64,000 bases of DNA from Sorangium cellulosum. Its GTDB lineage: Bacteria; Myxococcota_A; Polyangia; Polyangiales; Polyangiaceae. Shown here piece after piece: positions 1-6,740 of the stretch; the first letter of the stretch is position 1, and every line of letters begins with the position of its first letter. The notes under the pieces were generated by a model. That model did not search any database, was not told the origin of the DNA, and saw nothing but the letters and a program-made list of their open reading frames with translations. The DNA lies in NCBI RefSeq assembly GCF_002950945.1, contig NZ_CP012673.1, positions 7,516,501-7,580,500 on the forward strand. Direction: 5' to 3'. Position numbers and translations under genes: made by a program.

Positions 1-256
1 CGGTGGTCATCCTGAGCGGTTCTCCGGCCGGCAAGCAAGCCTCGAACCGCCGCGGGATGTCAAGCCCGTCGCCGGGGCGCCGGGGAAGCCTTCCTCGCTC
101 GCCGGCCGCGCTCCCATGCCCACGACGACCGGTGTAGCGGGCCGCGCGGGCCTCGAGCGAGCGTCCCGCGGCTCGTCGCATCGCCTCCCTGGACGGATCG
201 CGCTCGATCCCTGTCGTGTCGCCGGCTCCGCACGACGCGCCCCCACGAGAACGCCT

Positions 257-294
257 GAGCATCCTCTCCGCAGAAGAGCATCCTCTCCGCAGAA
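257..294. repeat. Exact 19-bp tandem duplication
   Basis: Two identical 19-base units lie head to tail (257-275 and 276-294) just beyond the 3' end of the immunity pseudogene at 310. In the rest of bases 1-309 I see no convincing gene: the open frames are GC-rich noise without a recognisable domain. Confidence 0.7.
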
Positions 295-309
295 ACATCT
301 GGACCAGAG

Positions 310-560
310 TCAGTAGCCCAGTGGAAACCAGACGCCTGGAGCCATCGGGGTACTCATGCTGGGGCGCACATGCCCAGCATCCAACGTCGAGATGCCGACG
401 TCAGAGACGACCTTCCGCGCTCGTGGCACCAGGTCGCCACCGAAGACACGCTGCTGGATGAGAATCGCAGCGTCCTGAAAGCAATGCGGTCACGCCGCAG
501 CCCATCCTGATCCCCGGCGGTAGATCTCCGGGATTGTCAACGGAGGGTCAGGCCGCTAGA
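310..560 (-). pseudogene. Broken copy of small conserved protein (candidate Rhs immunity, WFPLGY family)
   Basis: The minus strand encodes recognisable pieces of the same roughly 90-residue protein found at 4892-5169: an N-terminal piece with PPGIRMGCGVT, then in another frame ILIQQRVFGGD, ISTLDAGHVRP and a C-terminal MAPGVWFPLGY followed by a stop at 310-312. Compared with the second copy, a 2-base deletion near 470 shifts the frame, and the conserved Trp near the N-terminus reads as an amber codon, so the gene is dead. This copy keeps the natural C-terminus (WFPLGY) that the other copy has lost. No toxin fragment remains directly upstream, so it is an orphan immunity relic at the far end of the Rhs tip array. 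The immunity role is inferred from the position of the other copy; the family is known to me only as a conserved hypothetical protein. Confidence 0.6.
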
Positions 561-610
561 ACCGCTCGCAGACACGAACCGCTTGCAGACACGAGAAGCA
601 GAAGGCCACC

Positions 611-1279
611 ATGACGACGCCGATCCTCTACGCCCACCCCTTCTCGTCCTACTCCCAGAAGGCCTTCATCGCCTTCTACGAGAAGGACGTCCCTTTCGAA
701 CTGCGCCTGCTGGAGCCTTCCAACCCGCAGGCCGGCGCGGAGCTGGCGGCGATCTGGCCGCTCGGCAAGTTCCCCGTGCTCAAGGTCGGCGACCTCACCG
801 TGTGGGAGGCGAGCATCGTGGTCGAGTGGCTCGACCAGACCCACCCGGATCCTGCCCGCCTGATCCCGCCCGATCCGGCCGCCGCGCTCCAGGTGCGGAT
901 GTTCGACCGCATCTTCGACAACTACATCATGAATATGATGCAGGTGATCGTGAACAACCGCATCCGCGAGATGCAGTCCAACCCGCGCGATGAATACGGG
1001 GAGGTTCAGGCCCGCGCCGCCCTGGACAAGGTCTACGCCTGGCTCGACGGCGAGCTCGCCGGCCGCACCTGGGCGACAGGCGACGCCTTCACCCTCGCCG
1101 ACTGCGCCGCCGCCCCGTCGCTGTTCTACGCCGACTGGGTCCACCCCTTCGACGGCCGCCCGAACCTGCGCGCCTACTACCGCCGCCTGCGCGAGCGCCC
1201 GTCCGTCGATCGCGCTGTGGAGGGCGGCCGACCCTACCGCCACTACTTCCCGGGCGGCGCGCCGACCGATCGCGACTAG
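611..1279 (+). CDS. Glutathione S-transferase family protein
   Basis: A 222-residue cytosolic protein with the two-domain GST layout. Residues 1-80 form the thioredoxin-like domain (opening ILYAHPFSSYSQKAFIAFYEK, with the cis-Pro region GKFPVLKVGD and the glutathione-binding acidic/Ser motif WEASIVVEWLD). Residues 90-210 form the helical domain, with the typical FTLADCAAAPSLFYADW segment in which the Asp caps the core helix. Such enzymes conjugate glutathione to electrophiles or act as disulfide reductases; the subclass and substrate cannot be told. The ATG is preceded by GAAGG at a workable distance. The gene stands alone between a decayed immunity gene and a long palindrome and shows normal high-GC codon use, so it is probably a resident gene rather than part of the Rhs array. 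Confidence 0.9.
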   Translation: MTTPILYAHPFSSYSQKAFIAFYEKDVPFELRLLEPSNPQAGAELAAIWPLGKFPVLKVGDLTVWEASIVVEWLDQTHPDPARLIPPDPAAALQVRMFDRIFDNYIMNMMQVIVNNRIREMQSNPRDEYGEVQARAALDKVYAWLDGELAGRTWATGDAFTLADCAAAPSLFYADWVHPFDGRPNLRAYYRRLRERPSVDRAVEGGRPYRHYFPGGAPTDRD

Positions 1280-1319
1280 AGCGTCGATCAGCTTGAAACG
1301 CCCGAGAATGAAGAGATTC

Positions 1320-1389
1320 GAACCGCAGAGGCACAGAGGGCACAGAGTTGTTTTGTTGTTCCTCTGTGTCCTCTGCGCCTCTGTGGTTC
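1320..1389. repeat. Long imperfect palindrome (28-nt arms)
   Basis: Arms 1320-1347 and 1362-1389 pair over 28 bases with three mismatches, two of which could wobble in RNA, around a 14-base T-rich loop. Each arm is itself three roughly 9-base repeats of a CACAGAGG-like unit. A transcript would fold into a very long hairpin about 40 bases after the GST stop, so it may act as a terminator, but its structure matches a dispersed repeat class and a second member with a different unit occurs at 4808-4879. Short open frames across it (encoding NHRGAEDTE on the minus strand) are artefacts of the repeat. Confidence 0.85.
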
Positions 1390-1436
1390 ATTTTCCCGGG
1401 GTTTCAACCCGTTCGGTGTCCTAGGGCCTGTCCCTA

Positions 1437-1677
1437 AACACCGGATCGTACACCCGCTCCGCGGCCACCTCGTTCCCGAACACCGCCTTCAGCAGCGCGC
1501 CGTCCTCGTTCCGCGCGTTCGCCCCATCGCGTCCCGCTCGACCACGGCCGTGCGCCCCTGCGCGTCCACCTCCTCCCGGATCTCCCCGTAGCCGTTGTAC
1601 TGCGTGATCCGCGTCCCGGCGTCCGGATCGCTCACGCTCGTCCGCCGCCCTCGCAGATCGTACCCCAGCTCCGTCTG
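1437..1677 (-). pseudogene. Rhs core fragment with internal deletion
   Basis: The minus strand is nearly identical to two separate blocks of the large Rhs gene: bases 1437-1520 match about 8352-8435 and bases 1520-1677 match about 8776-8933, so roughly 340 bp of YD-repeat coding sequence are missing at the junction. The recognisable peptides include ELGYDLRGRRTSVSDPDAG, EIREEVDAQGR and VVERDAMGR. The homology stops abruptly at 1677, where an unrelated sequence begins. It has no start, no tip and no intact frame, so it is a relic left by recombination between Rhs repeats. Confidence 0.85.
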
Positions 1678-1680
1678 CAT

Positions 1681-1818
1681 TCCCCCCTGCGCGAGGACTG
1701 GCTTCGGCCCCTCATGATTGCCCTCGACCGCATCGTCCGGGAGCATGCCGTCTTCCGCGAGATCTTTGGCATTAATTTGATGGGATTCCCCAGCTGTACG
1801 AGCAAGCAAGCGCGTTAA
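1681..1818 (+). other. Open-frame remnant of unknown origin (plus strand)
   Basis: From the sharp edge of the Rhs homology to a TAA at 1816-1818 the plus strand stays open and reads like the C-terminal end of a real protein (LREDWLRPLMIALDRI, then VFREIFGINLMGFPSC). No start codon context or family is recognisable, and the minus strand is also open here, so this may simply be chance. It marks foreign sequence joined to the Rhs fragment. Confidence 0.25.
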
Positions 1819-1849
1819 AGACCGAGGCTCCGCATTCAGCCGCGGGCGC

Positions 1850-2176
1850 CTATCGCGAAGCTACGGTGGCGCGAAACTCATCGGCCAGTCCCCAGAACAG
1901 CTCCCAGGCCTCTCCATCGCTCTTGGCTGCTTCCCGGATCGCAGCGACAGGACCGCACGATGCACTCCATCCTCTCGTCTCCCAGAGATAGGCGCCGAAC
2001 TCCCGGGCGAAGTCCGCAACCGGTTCCTGGATGCCGTGACAGCGCAATGCCAGGGAGTAACCGTGCAAGAGTTGCTCCAGATTCTGCAACTGTGCGATGC
2101 GCTGCGACTCATCGCCACCGAGATACATACCGGGTCGCTTGCGGACCTCGTCAAGCACATCGAACACCGATGCCAT
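1850..2176 (-). CDS. Small RPGMYLG-motif protein, candidate immunity protein
   Basis: A 108-residue soluble protein beginning MASVFDVLDEVRKRPGMYLG. The RPGMYLG segment followed by a helix with a GYSLAL stretch and a C-terminal region rich in aromatic residues (FGAYLWETRGW, AWELFWGLADEF) recalls a group of small proteins often found beside polymorphic toxins. Its ATG is 10 bases after the stop of the papain-like toxin fragment (TAA at 2187-2189), and its ribosome binding site GGAGAG begins directly after that stop, the compact spacing expected for a toxin-immunity pair. Base composition is lower in GC than the Rhs core. The immunity role is inferred from position; the reading frame is intact even though the adjoining toxin is truncated. 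Confidence 0.6.
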   Translation of the reverse strand: MASVFDVLDEVRKRPGMYLGGDESQRIAQLQNLEQLLHGYSLALRCHGIQEPVADFAREFGAYLWETRGWSASCGPVAAIREAAKSDGEAWELFWGLADEFRATVASR

Positions 2177-2186
2177 TGGTCTCTCC

Positions 2187-2437
2187 TTAGAACCCGAAGT
2201 TGAGCACGTCTCCGAATTCCCATAGCTGTTTGTACGCCGACGTTGTCATGCCCTGTGGACCAGTGAGCGCATCATACACCATACCCTCTCTAACCACAAC
2301 ATGATGTTCATTCCAGCCGAGGGCCTTGTCGCCCGCCGGATTGACGAAATCGCCCGCGGAGTTGCGTACCCTCCCTACAAATCTGCCGGGACCACTGATG
2401 ACCTTGATGGCGGTCCAAGGCGAACGTCTGCTCCACC
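2187..2437 (-). pseudogene. C-terminal remnant of Rhs toxin tip, papain-like fold
   Basis: Reading back from TAA at 2187-2189, the minus strand encodes about 80 residues ending in LWEFGDVLNFGF. The segment GWNEHHVVVREGMVYDALTG has the His strand and following Asp of a papain/transglutaminase-like toxin core (catalytic His in EHH, Asp in VYDALTG). The part that should carry the nucleophilic Cys is missing: upstream of about 2437 there is no continuous frame to an Rhs core, and another immunity gene ends at 2499. It is therefore a 3' remnant of a tip, kept with its neighbour at 1850-2176. The fold call rests on motif spacing alone, and a related NlpC/CHAP-type fold is the main alternative. Confidence 0.45.
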
Positions 2438-2498
2438 TTGCCGGCGTGCCACTCCAGGTGGATTGTTGATGGTTAGACTCCGGGACGACCGGCCTTAC

Positions 2499-2987
2499 TC
2501 ATTTATCCGCCGCGACGAACACTCCGTGTGCCTCTGCGTCGAATCCTTCAGGCCATCGAGTCCTGGCGTCGCAGATCGCCCCGCGCAGCTTCGCTGCATC
2601 AAGCTGACTGCATCGCATGTCCGCGCCTTCCAGTCGGGCTCCGGAAAAGCGTGTACCCCACACGAGCGCCTGATAAAGATCGGCCCCACGCAGATCAGCC
2701 CCGGTAAAATCCGCGGTATCGAGCTTCGCCTTCGTAAGGACAGCGTTTCGGAAGTCGGCATCCTTGGCCCAGCATCCCTGAAGCCCGGCTTCGACCAGAC
2801 TGCACTTCACAAGTCGAGCGTTCTCCAGCGCGGCCGCCCGAAGCGTCGCGCGGTCAAGGATCGCCCCCTCCAAATCTGCACCGTCCAACTTCGCCCGGTG
2901 GAGATCAAACCCTGCCAAGTTGATTCCGCGAAGGCTGTCGTGTTGCAGCTCGTGAACGACACCTGAATCACATTCAATTCTCACCAT
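2499..2987 (-). CDS. Pentapeptide-repeat protein, candidate immunity protein
   Basis: A 162-residue protein built of A(D/N)LxG-type pentapeptides from about residue 17 to 140 (for example LRGINLAGFDLHRAKLDGAD and FTGADLRGADLYQAL), which fold as a right-handed quadrilateral beta helix. It closes with the frequent cap TRWPEGFDAEAHGV. Pentapeptide proteins can mimic DNA or serve as rigid binding scaffolds. Its ATG (2985-2987) lies inside the last codons of the ParB-like toxin tip, which stops at 2974-2976, so the two frames overlap by 14 bases and would be translationally coupled. That layout makes it the likely immunity protein for that tip, perhaps by blocking a nuclease surface. The coding frame is intact. 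Confidence 0.7.
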   Translation of the reverse strand: MVRIECDSGVVHELQHDSLRGINLAGFDLHRAKLDGADLEGAILDRATLRAAALENARLVKCSLVEAGLQGCWAKDADFRNAVLTKAKLDTADFTGADLRGADLYQALVWGTRFSGARLEGADMRCSQLDAAKLRGAICDARTRWPEGFDAEAHGVFVAADK

Positions 2988-3444
2988 GGTTCACCATGCA
3001 TTTCCCGGGAAACACGCGAGAATGGTTGCCGCCTGCCCATGGCTGGACAGCGGGCTCCTGACCTAGAATCCTCCCGGCTATGTAGCGGTGGTTGCCGTCA
3101 ATAATAATTTTCCCGTCCACCTTGATAGCGGGCGCCACCTCGCCAGCGAATAGCTTATCCACATAGCGCTGGATATTTGGCAGCGATATACCAGCCGACT
3201 GCTGCGATGCCAGGGGCGCATCCTTCATCGCTTCTCGTATGACCTGCTCAGTAACCTGAGAGCCGCTCGTGATCGCAGATCCTCCTGCTCCGCCCGCTGC
3301 CGGCGCCGCCCCTCCTCCCCGCACCCCCGGCAGCACGACGCCGAGGGCCATCGCCACCCCGATGCCGCTCTCGATCGCGACCGCGCCGACGAGCCCGAGC
3401 AGGTCCATCGCCGCCCGCATCTCCGGGGCGAACGACTCTCCCAC
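2974..3444 (-). pseudogene. Displaced Rhs C-terminal tip with ParB/sulfiredoxin-like toxin domain
   Basis: This 156-residue frame is the true continuation of the Rhs fragment upstream. It opens with the shared pre-toxin segment (GESFAPEMRAAMDLLGLVGA, then a hydrophobic stretch and a Gly/Ala linker) and ends with a tip of about 100 residues. The tip has the layout of ParB/sulfiredoxin-fold enzymes: a strand-turn PAIKVDGKIIIDGNHRYIAG, in which the DGNHRY motif matches the catalytic/nucleotide-binding D-G-x-H-R signature. Such domains act as nucleases or phosphotransferases. A missing C near 3506 relative to the intact Rhs sequence puts it out of frame with its core, so as written it could be made only from an internal start. 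It overlaps the pentapeptide-repeat gene by 14 bases. Confidence 0.6.
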
Positions 3445-4565
3445 GTTGCCCGCGTGCCACGCCAGGCTGCGGAGCTCGAGCGCGTTGTAGAAGTCTTCGT
3501 GAGCGCGATCGACCAGGTGAACTTCGGCACGATCACCGGGTCGTCCATCATCGCCCCGCTCACGATCCCGGGCATCGGCTTCTCCCCGGTCAGATCCGAG
3601 AGCCTCAGCCCGTGCTCGAGCACCGCGTTCAGCGTATCCCGGGGCGGTTCCGTGTAGTCGCCGCCAACCGAGGCTCCCCCGCCCTGCTCGAAGCGCTCCT
3701 CTCCCTCGTGCAAGAACTCCGCCCAGTCCTGCTCGAAGCCCTGACGCCCCTCTCCGGGAGGAGGCGGCGGATCATCCGGCGTGCCCCAATCCGGCGGGGC
3801 GCCCACATGGATGTCCTCCCCGATCATGCCAGTCGGCTCGCCGGTGACATCATCGAAATACACCCACCCGTCACTCCCGTTATCGTACTTGACCTGCTTC
3901 CAGATCCACCCGGTCGGATCCACGTGGTTCACCGGGTCGTTCATGACATAGCTGTACCGGTTGTCGCTCTGCCCCGACGTCGGGTCGGTCACGAACGGAT
4001 CCGGCGTCAAAAACCTCCTCAGGTTCGGGTCATACAGCCTCCCGCCCATGTCGATCAGCCCGAGCTCCTCGTCGTGCCGGTGCCCCGTGAACCCGTGCTT
4101 CACCTCCCGCTCCGCCGGCTCCAGCGCCTTGCCGTTCGCGTCGATGCGCCTCCCGAACGGCTCGTAGTGCAGCCGCTCCACCTCCTGGCCGGCGTCGTCC
4201 GTCACGACACCCACGCTCCCCAGCGGGTCGCTGTGCACATACAGCGTCCGCTCCTCCCCGGGGCCGGCGAACACCACCTGCGCCACCTCCCCTTCGGGCG
4301 ACCCCACCCGGAACACGTGCCGCTGCGTCCCGCTCGCGTCCGTACGCCGCTCGTACAGCCCGCCCACGTAGATCGTCTGCTCGCCGTCCTGCGCCTTCTT
4401 CACCCGCGTGCCGAACGCGTCGTACGAGAAGTCCCAGCGCCTGCCCTCCTTCATCAGCCGCCGCGGCAGGTCGAACGCCGTGTACTCGATCGAAAGCCCA
4501 GCGCTCGACCTCTCCAGCCGCCCCGCCGCGTCGTACGCGAACGCCACCCCGTCGCGCGACACCAC
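3225..4565 (-). pseudogene. 5'-truncated Rhs core fragment
   Basis: The frame is almost identical to the last third of the large Rhs protein: YD repeats (FAYDAAGRLERSSAG), the Rhs core signature (GFTGHRHDEELGLIDMGG, RFLTPDPFV, NRYSYVMNDPVNHVDPTG) and the pre-toxin segment up to FTWSIALTK. There a one-base deletion (TCTTCG against TCCTTCG in the full gene, near 3506) throws the frame off, and the real C-terminus continues at 3444-2974. Homology extends to about 4632, with a one-base insertion near 4595, then breaks off. No N-terminal secretion region or filament part is present, so this is a donor cassette or relic formed when an older tip was displaced, not a working gene. Confidence 0.85.
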
Positions 4566-4807
4566 CGCGTGCGACCTTCCCGTGGCCTCGTAGCCGTTCT
4601 TCCTCCGCCAGGAAGCCGTCCTCCGGGACCCTATGGTGCACTCACGGCAGCGCAGAATTCAATGACCAGTTTCGCAACGGATACTGATCATGAGCACTCC
4701 GCTGCCCTCGCCTCTTGGCGCGGAAGCTCGCGGCAGAAACAATTGGACCAGAGTCAGTAGCCTAGAGCGACAAACGGGTTGAACCCGTCTGAAACGAGCA
4801 GATTTTC

Positions 4808-4879
4808 GAACCGCCAAGGCGCCAAGGACGCCAAGAAGGAGAAGAAAATATCTTGGCGCCCTTGGCGTCTTGGCGGTTC
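4808..4879. repeat. Long imperfect palindrome (29-nt arms)
   Basis: Arms 4808-4836 and 4851-4879 pair over 29 bases with two mismatches around a 14-base A-rich loop. Each arm holds three copies of a CCAAGGCG-like unit. The plan (GAACCGCC outer ends, three short internal repeats, 14-base loop) is the same as in the palindrome at 1320-1389, although the repeated unit differs. It sits 12 bases downstream of the immunity pseudogene ending at 4892. Confidence 0.85.
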
Positions 4880-4891
4880 ATCTCTCGTTCC

Positions 4892-5169
4892 TCAACGTGA
4901 TCGGTGTTCTAGAGGGAACCAGACACCTGGAGCCATGGGGTTACCCATATTGGGGCGCACATGCCCCGCATCCAACGTGGAGATGTCGATGTCAGGGACA
5001 ACCTTCCGCACTCGTGGGACCGGTCCCCCCCCCCCCCGAAAACACGCTGCTGGATGAGAATCGTAGCATCCTGAACGGTAGGCACGGTCACTCCACAGCC
5101 CATCCTGATCCCAGGTGGCAGATCTCCGGGATTGTCAACGGAAAACTCGAACCAGAATCTGCGCAGCAT
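4892..5169 (-). pseudogene. Candidate Rhs immunity gene of the FWFEF/GCGVT family, frameshifted at a C13 tract
   Basis: From ATG at 5167-5169 the frame reads MLRRFWFEFS, PPGIRMGCGVT and ILIQQRVF, then meets 13 consecutive C (5025-5037, G on the coding strand). Downstream, a different frame continues the family sequence (VVPDIDISTLDAGHVRPNMG, PMAPGVWFP) to a TGA at 4892-4894. Deleting two bases or adding one base in the tract would join them into one protein of about 91 residues. The start is two bases after the TAG of the nucleotidyltransferase-like tip (5172-5174), typical of toxin-immunity coupling. The extreme C-terminus differs from the copy at 310, which ends WFPLGY. The family is known to me as conserved hypothetical; the immunity role is inferred from this arrangement. 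Confidence 0.65.
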
Positions 5170-5171
5170 GG

Positions 5172-5837
5172 CTATGGTGCTCCGGGTACAAAGTAGGGCG
5201 CGGCTCCAGGCTCGAAGCGGATCGCCGGCCCGATATACGGATTGTGGACGCCTGGGATGAGGCCCGTGCCGGGATCGAGGGAGGGCACCCCTCCTTCGAG
5301 CCCCTTATAGTACGGATGGCTCGAAGGCGGAGCGAGGAAATCGGTGTCGCTGCGAGTTCCTGGGCCCTTTCCTATGGGCAGACCACTATCAACGCCGCGC
5401 CTCGTGCCCGTTGCGGCGGAGCCTGCGACTTCGAGAGGGCGGCCCGCCTTGTCAACGACGCCCTGGATCTGGCGGATCTCGGCTGCCGTGAGATCACCGA
5501 GGGCGCCTTCGGCCCTCGCCGCCGCCCCTCCTCCCCGCCCCCCCAGCACGGCGCCGAAGACCATCCATACCCCGATGCCGCTCTCGAGCGCCACCGCGCC
5601 AGTGAGCGCGAGCACGTCCATCGCCGCCCGCATCTCCAGGGCAAACGACTCCCCCATGTTGCCCGCGTGCCACGCCAGGCTGCGCAGCTCGAGCGCGTCG
5701 TAGAAGTCCTTCGCGAGCTCGATAGACCAGGTGAACTTCGGCACGATCACCGGGTCGTCCATCATCGCCCCGCTCACGATCCCGGGCATCGGCTTCTCCC
5801 CGGTCAGATCCGAGAGCCTCAACCCGTGCTCGAGCAC
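5172..5837 (-). pseudogene. Displaced Rhs tip with nucleotidyltransferase-like toxin domain
   Basis: The frame begins in the shared Rhs pre-toxin region (LEHGLRLSDLTGEKPMPG, FTWSIELAKDFY, the MRAAMDVL hydrophobic segment and a Gly/Ala linker) and ends with a tip of about 105 residues. The tip holds LEVAGSAATGTRRGV and, 17 residues later, GTRSDTDFL: a Gly-Ser motif followed by an SDxD acidic pair, the active-site pattern of minimal nucleotidyltransferases. The last part has GLIPGVHNPYIGPAIRFEPG. Homology to the Rhs core continues beyond the frame to about 5980, but a TAC-to-TAA change at 5868-5870 and a deletion of about 500 bp cut it off from any core. It lies two bases upstream of the candidate immunity gene. 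Toxin activity is inferred; it is not expressed as an Rhs protein here. Confidence 0.55.
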
Positions 5838-6048
5838 CGCGTTCAGCGTATCCCTGGGCGGTTCCGTTTAGTCGCCGCCAACCGAGGCTTCGCCCCGCCG
5901 CCGGTGGTCGTCCGCCACGACACCCCGGCTTTCCAGCGGGCCGCTCTCCACATACGGCGTGCGCTCGTCCCCGGGTGCTCATAGCATGAGGCGGACCGCC
6001 GGGAGAGATGTGAGCTGACGTTGCCGGAGCGCGCGCAGGGATCTCGCC

Positions 6049-6462
6049 TCAGTGGATGCGTTTATTGCGCGTAGCGAGCACCTGCAAGACCATCAGCAAA
6101 CTGAATACATCACCGAACTTTCCATCGGGTCCGTAGCGCCCGGCCATGCGCACGAAGTGGAACCCGTCTGCGGTACGAATTCGGACGCCCGCAACGTTCA
6201 ATTTGTCCTTGGGCGTCTCGTAATCGACAATCTTGTCGAGACTGATCTTCGTAACACGCCCGGCGTCAACTGTACACACGGCCATAGACGTGAACACGAC
6301 TACATACTCCTCCCACGGAGGTGGATTTTTGTACCAACCCACGGGCACTTCGCCGGGCTCTAGCGAAACCCGAACGGGCAAACACGCCTCTTCTTCGCAC
6401 GGGACAAATGCAGGCAGTCGCTTCATGTGTCGACGAATTATGGACGGCATATTAATGCTCAT
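6049..6462 (-). CDS. Unknown small protein, candidate immunity protein for the main Rhs tip
   Basis: A 137-residue soluble protein, rich in beta-strand patterns, with PVGWYKNPPPWEEYVVVFTS, a strand-turn-strand DKIVDYETPKDKLNVAGVRI and DGFHFVRMAGRYGPDGKFGD followed by a C-terminal helix. That layout could fit a PH-like fold, but I recognise no family. The ATG at 6460-6462 overlaps the toxin stop as TGATG, and GGGAGG stands five bases upstream inside the toxin gene, so the two are translationally coupled. Its lower GC, like that of the tip, contrasts with the Rhs core and fits horizontal acquisition of the pair. The immunity role is inferred from position. Confidence 0.6.
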   Translation of the reverse strand: MSINMPSIIRRHMKRLPAFVPCEEEACLPVRVSLEPGEVPVGWYKNPPPWEEYVVVFTSMAVCTVDAGRVTKISLDKIVDYETPKDKLNVAGVRIRTADGFHFVRMAGRYGPDGKFGDVFSLLMVLQVLATRNKRIH

Positions 6463-6740
6463 CACCGCCTCCCGAGCACGAAGGTGATCGTGTCCCTGCC
6501 GCCCGCGCTGGAGACCGTCCCGCCAAGCTTTTGCGCCTGGGCGAGCGCAAAATTCTGAAGTCCCTCATTAGCAAATGTCATCTCAATCTGAAGGACGCGA
6601 ACACCCGAAGCCTCTGCCGACCTCACGATGCTCGGCAGAGCGCTTCGCAACTCCCCCACAGGGATCTGTCCTCGAATCATATCAACTGTCAAAATTCGTG
6701 TTGCATCGGCATCCAGAACAGTACCACGAATTTCTTGCAT
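6462..6740 (-). CDS. C-terminal toxin tip of the large Rhs protein (out of frame)
   Basis: This 92-residue frame holds MQEIRGTVLDADATRILTVD, a helix with LRSALPSIVRSAEASGVRVL, then FANEGLQNFALAQAQKLGG and a final strand DTITFVLGRR. If one G is removed from the G8 tract at 6831-6838, the Rhs reading frame runs straight into it through GGGAAPAAARTAPAARALQ, giving a continuous Rhs protein with this alpha/beta tip. The displaced tips at 3444 and 5837 have the corresponding in-frame Gly/Ala linker, which supports the reading. The tip matches no toxin family I recognise. As written it would be made separately only from the internal ATG at 6740. Confidence 0.6.
   Translation of the reverse strand: MQEIRGTVLDADATRILTVDMIRGQIPVGELRSALPSIVRSAEASGVRVLQIEMTFANEGLQNFALAQAQKLGGTVSSAGGRDTITFVLGRR

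Noticed and set aside
1..309. Minus-strand open frame of 79 codons near the left edge
   Set aside because: Arg/Pro/Gly-rich, no recognised motif, no start context; not counted as a gene.
1089..1424. Open frames over the palindrome encoding NHRGAEDTE or HRGHRVVLLFLCVLCASVV
   Set aside because: These are typical false translations of the palindromic repeat, with no start site and overlapping the GST gene.
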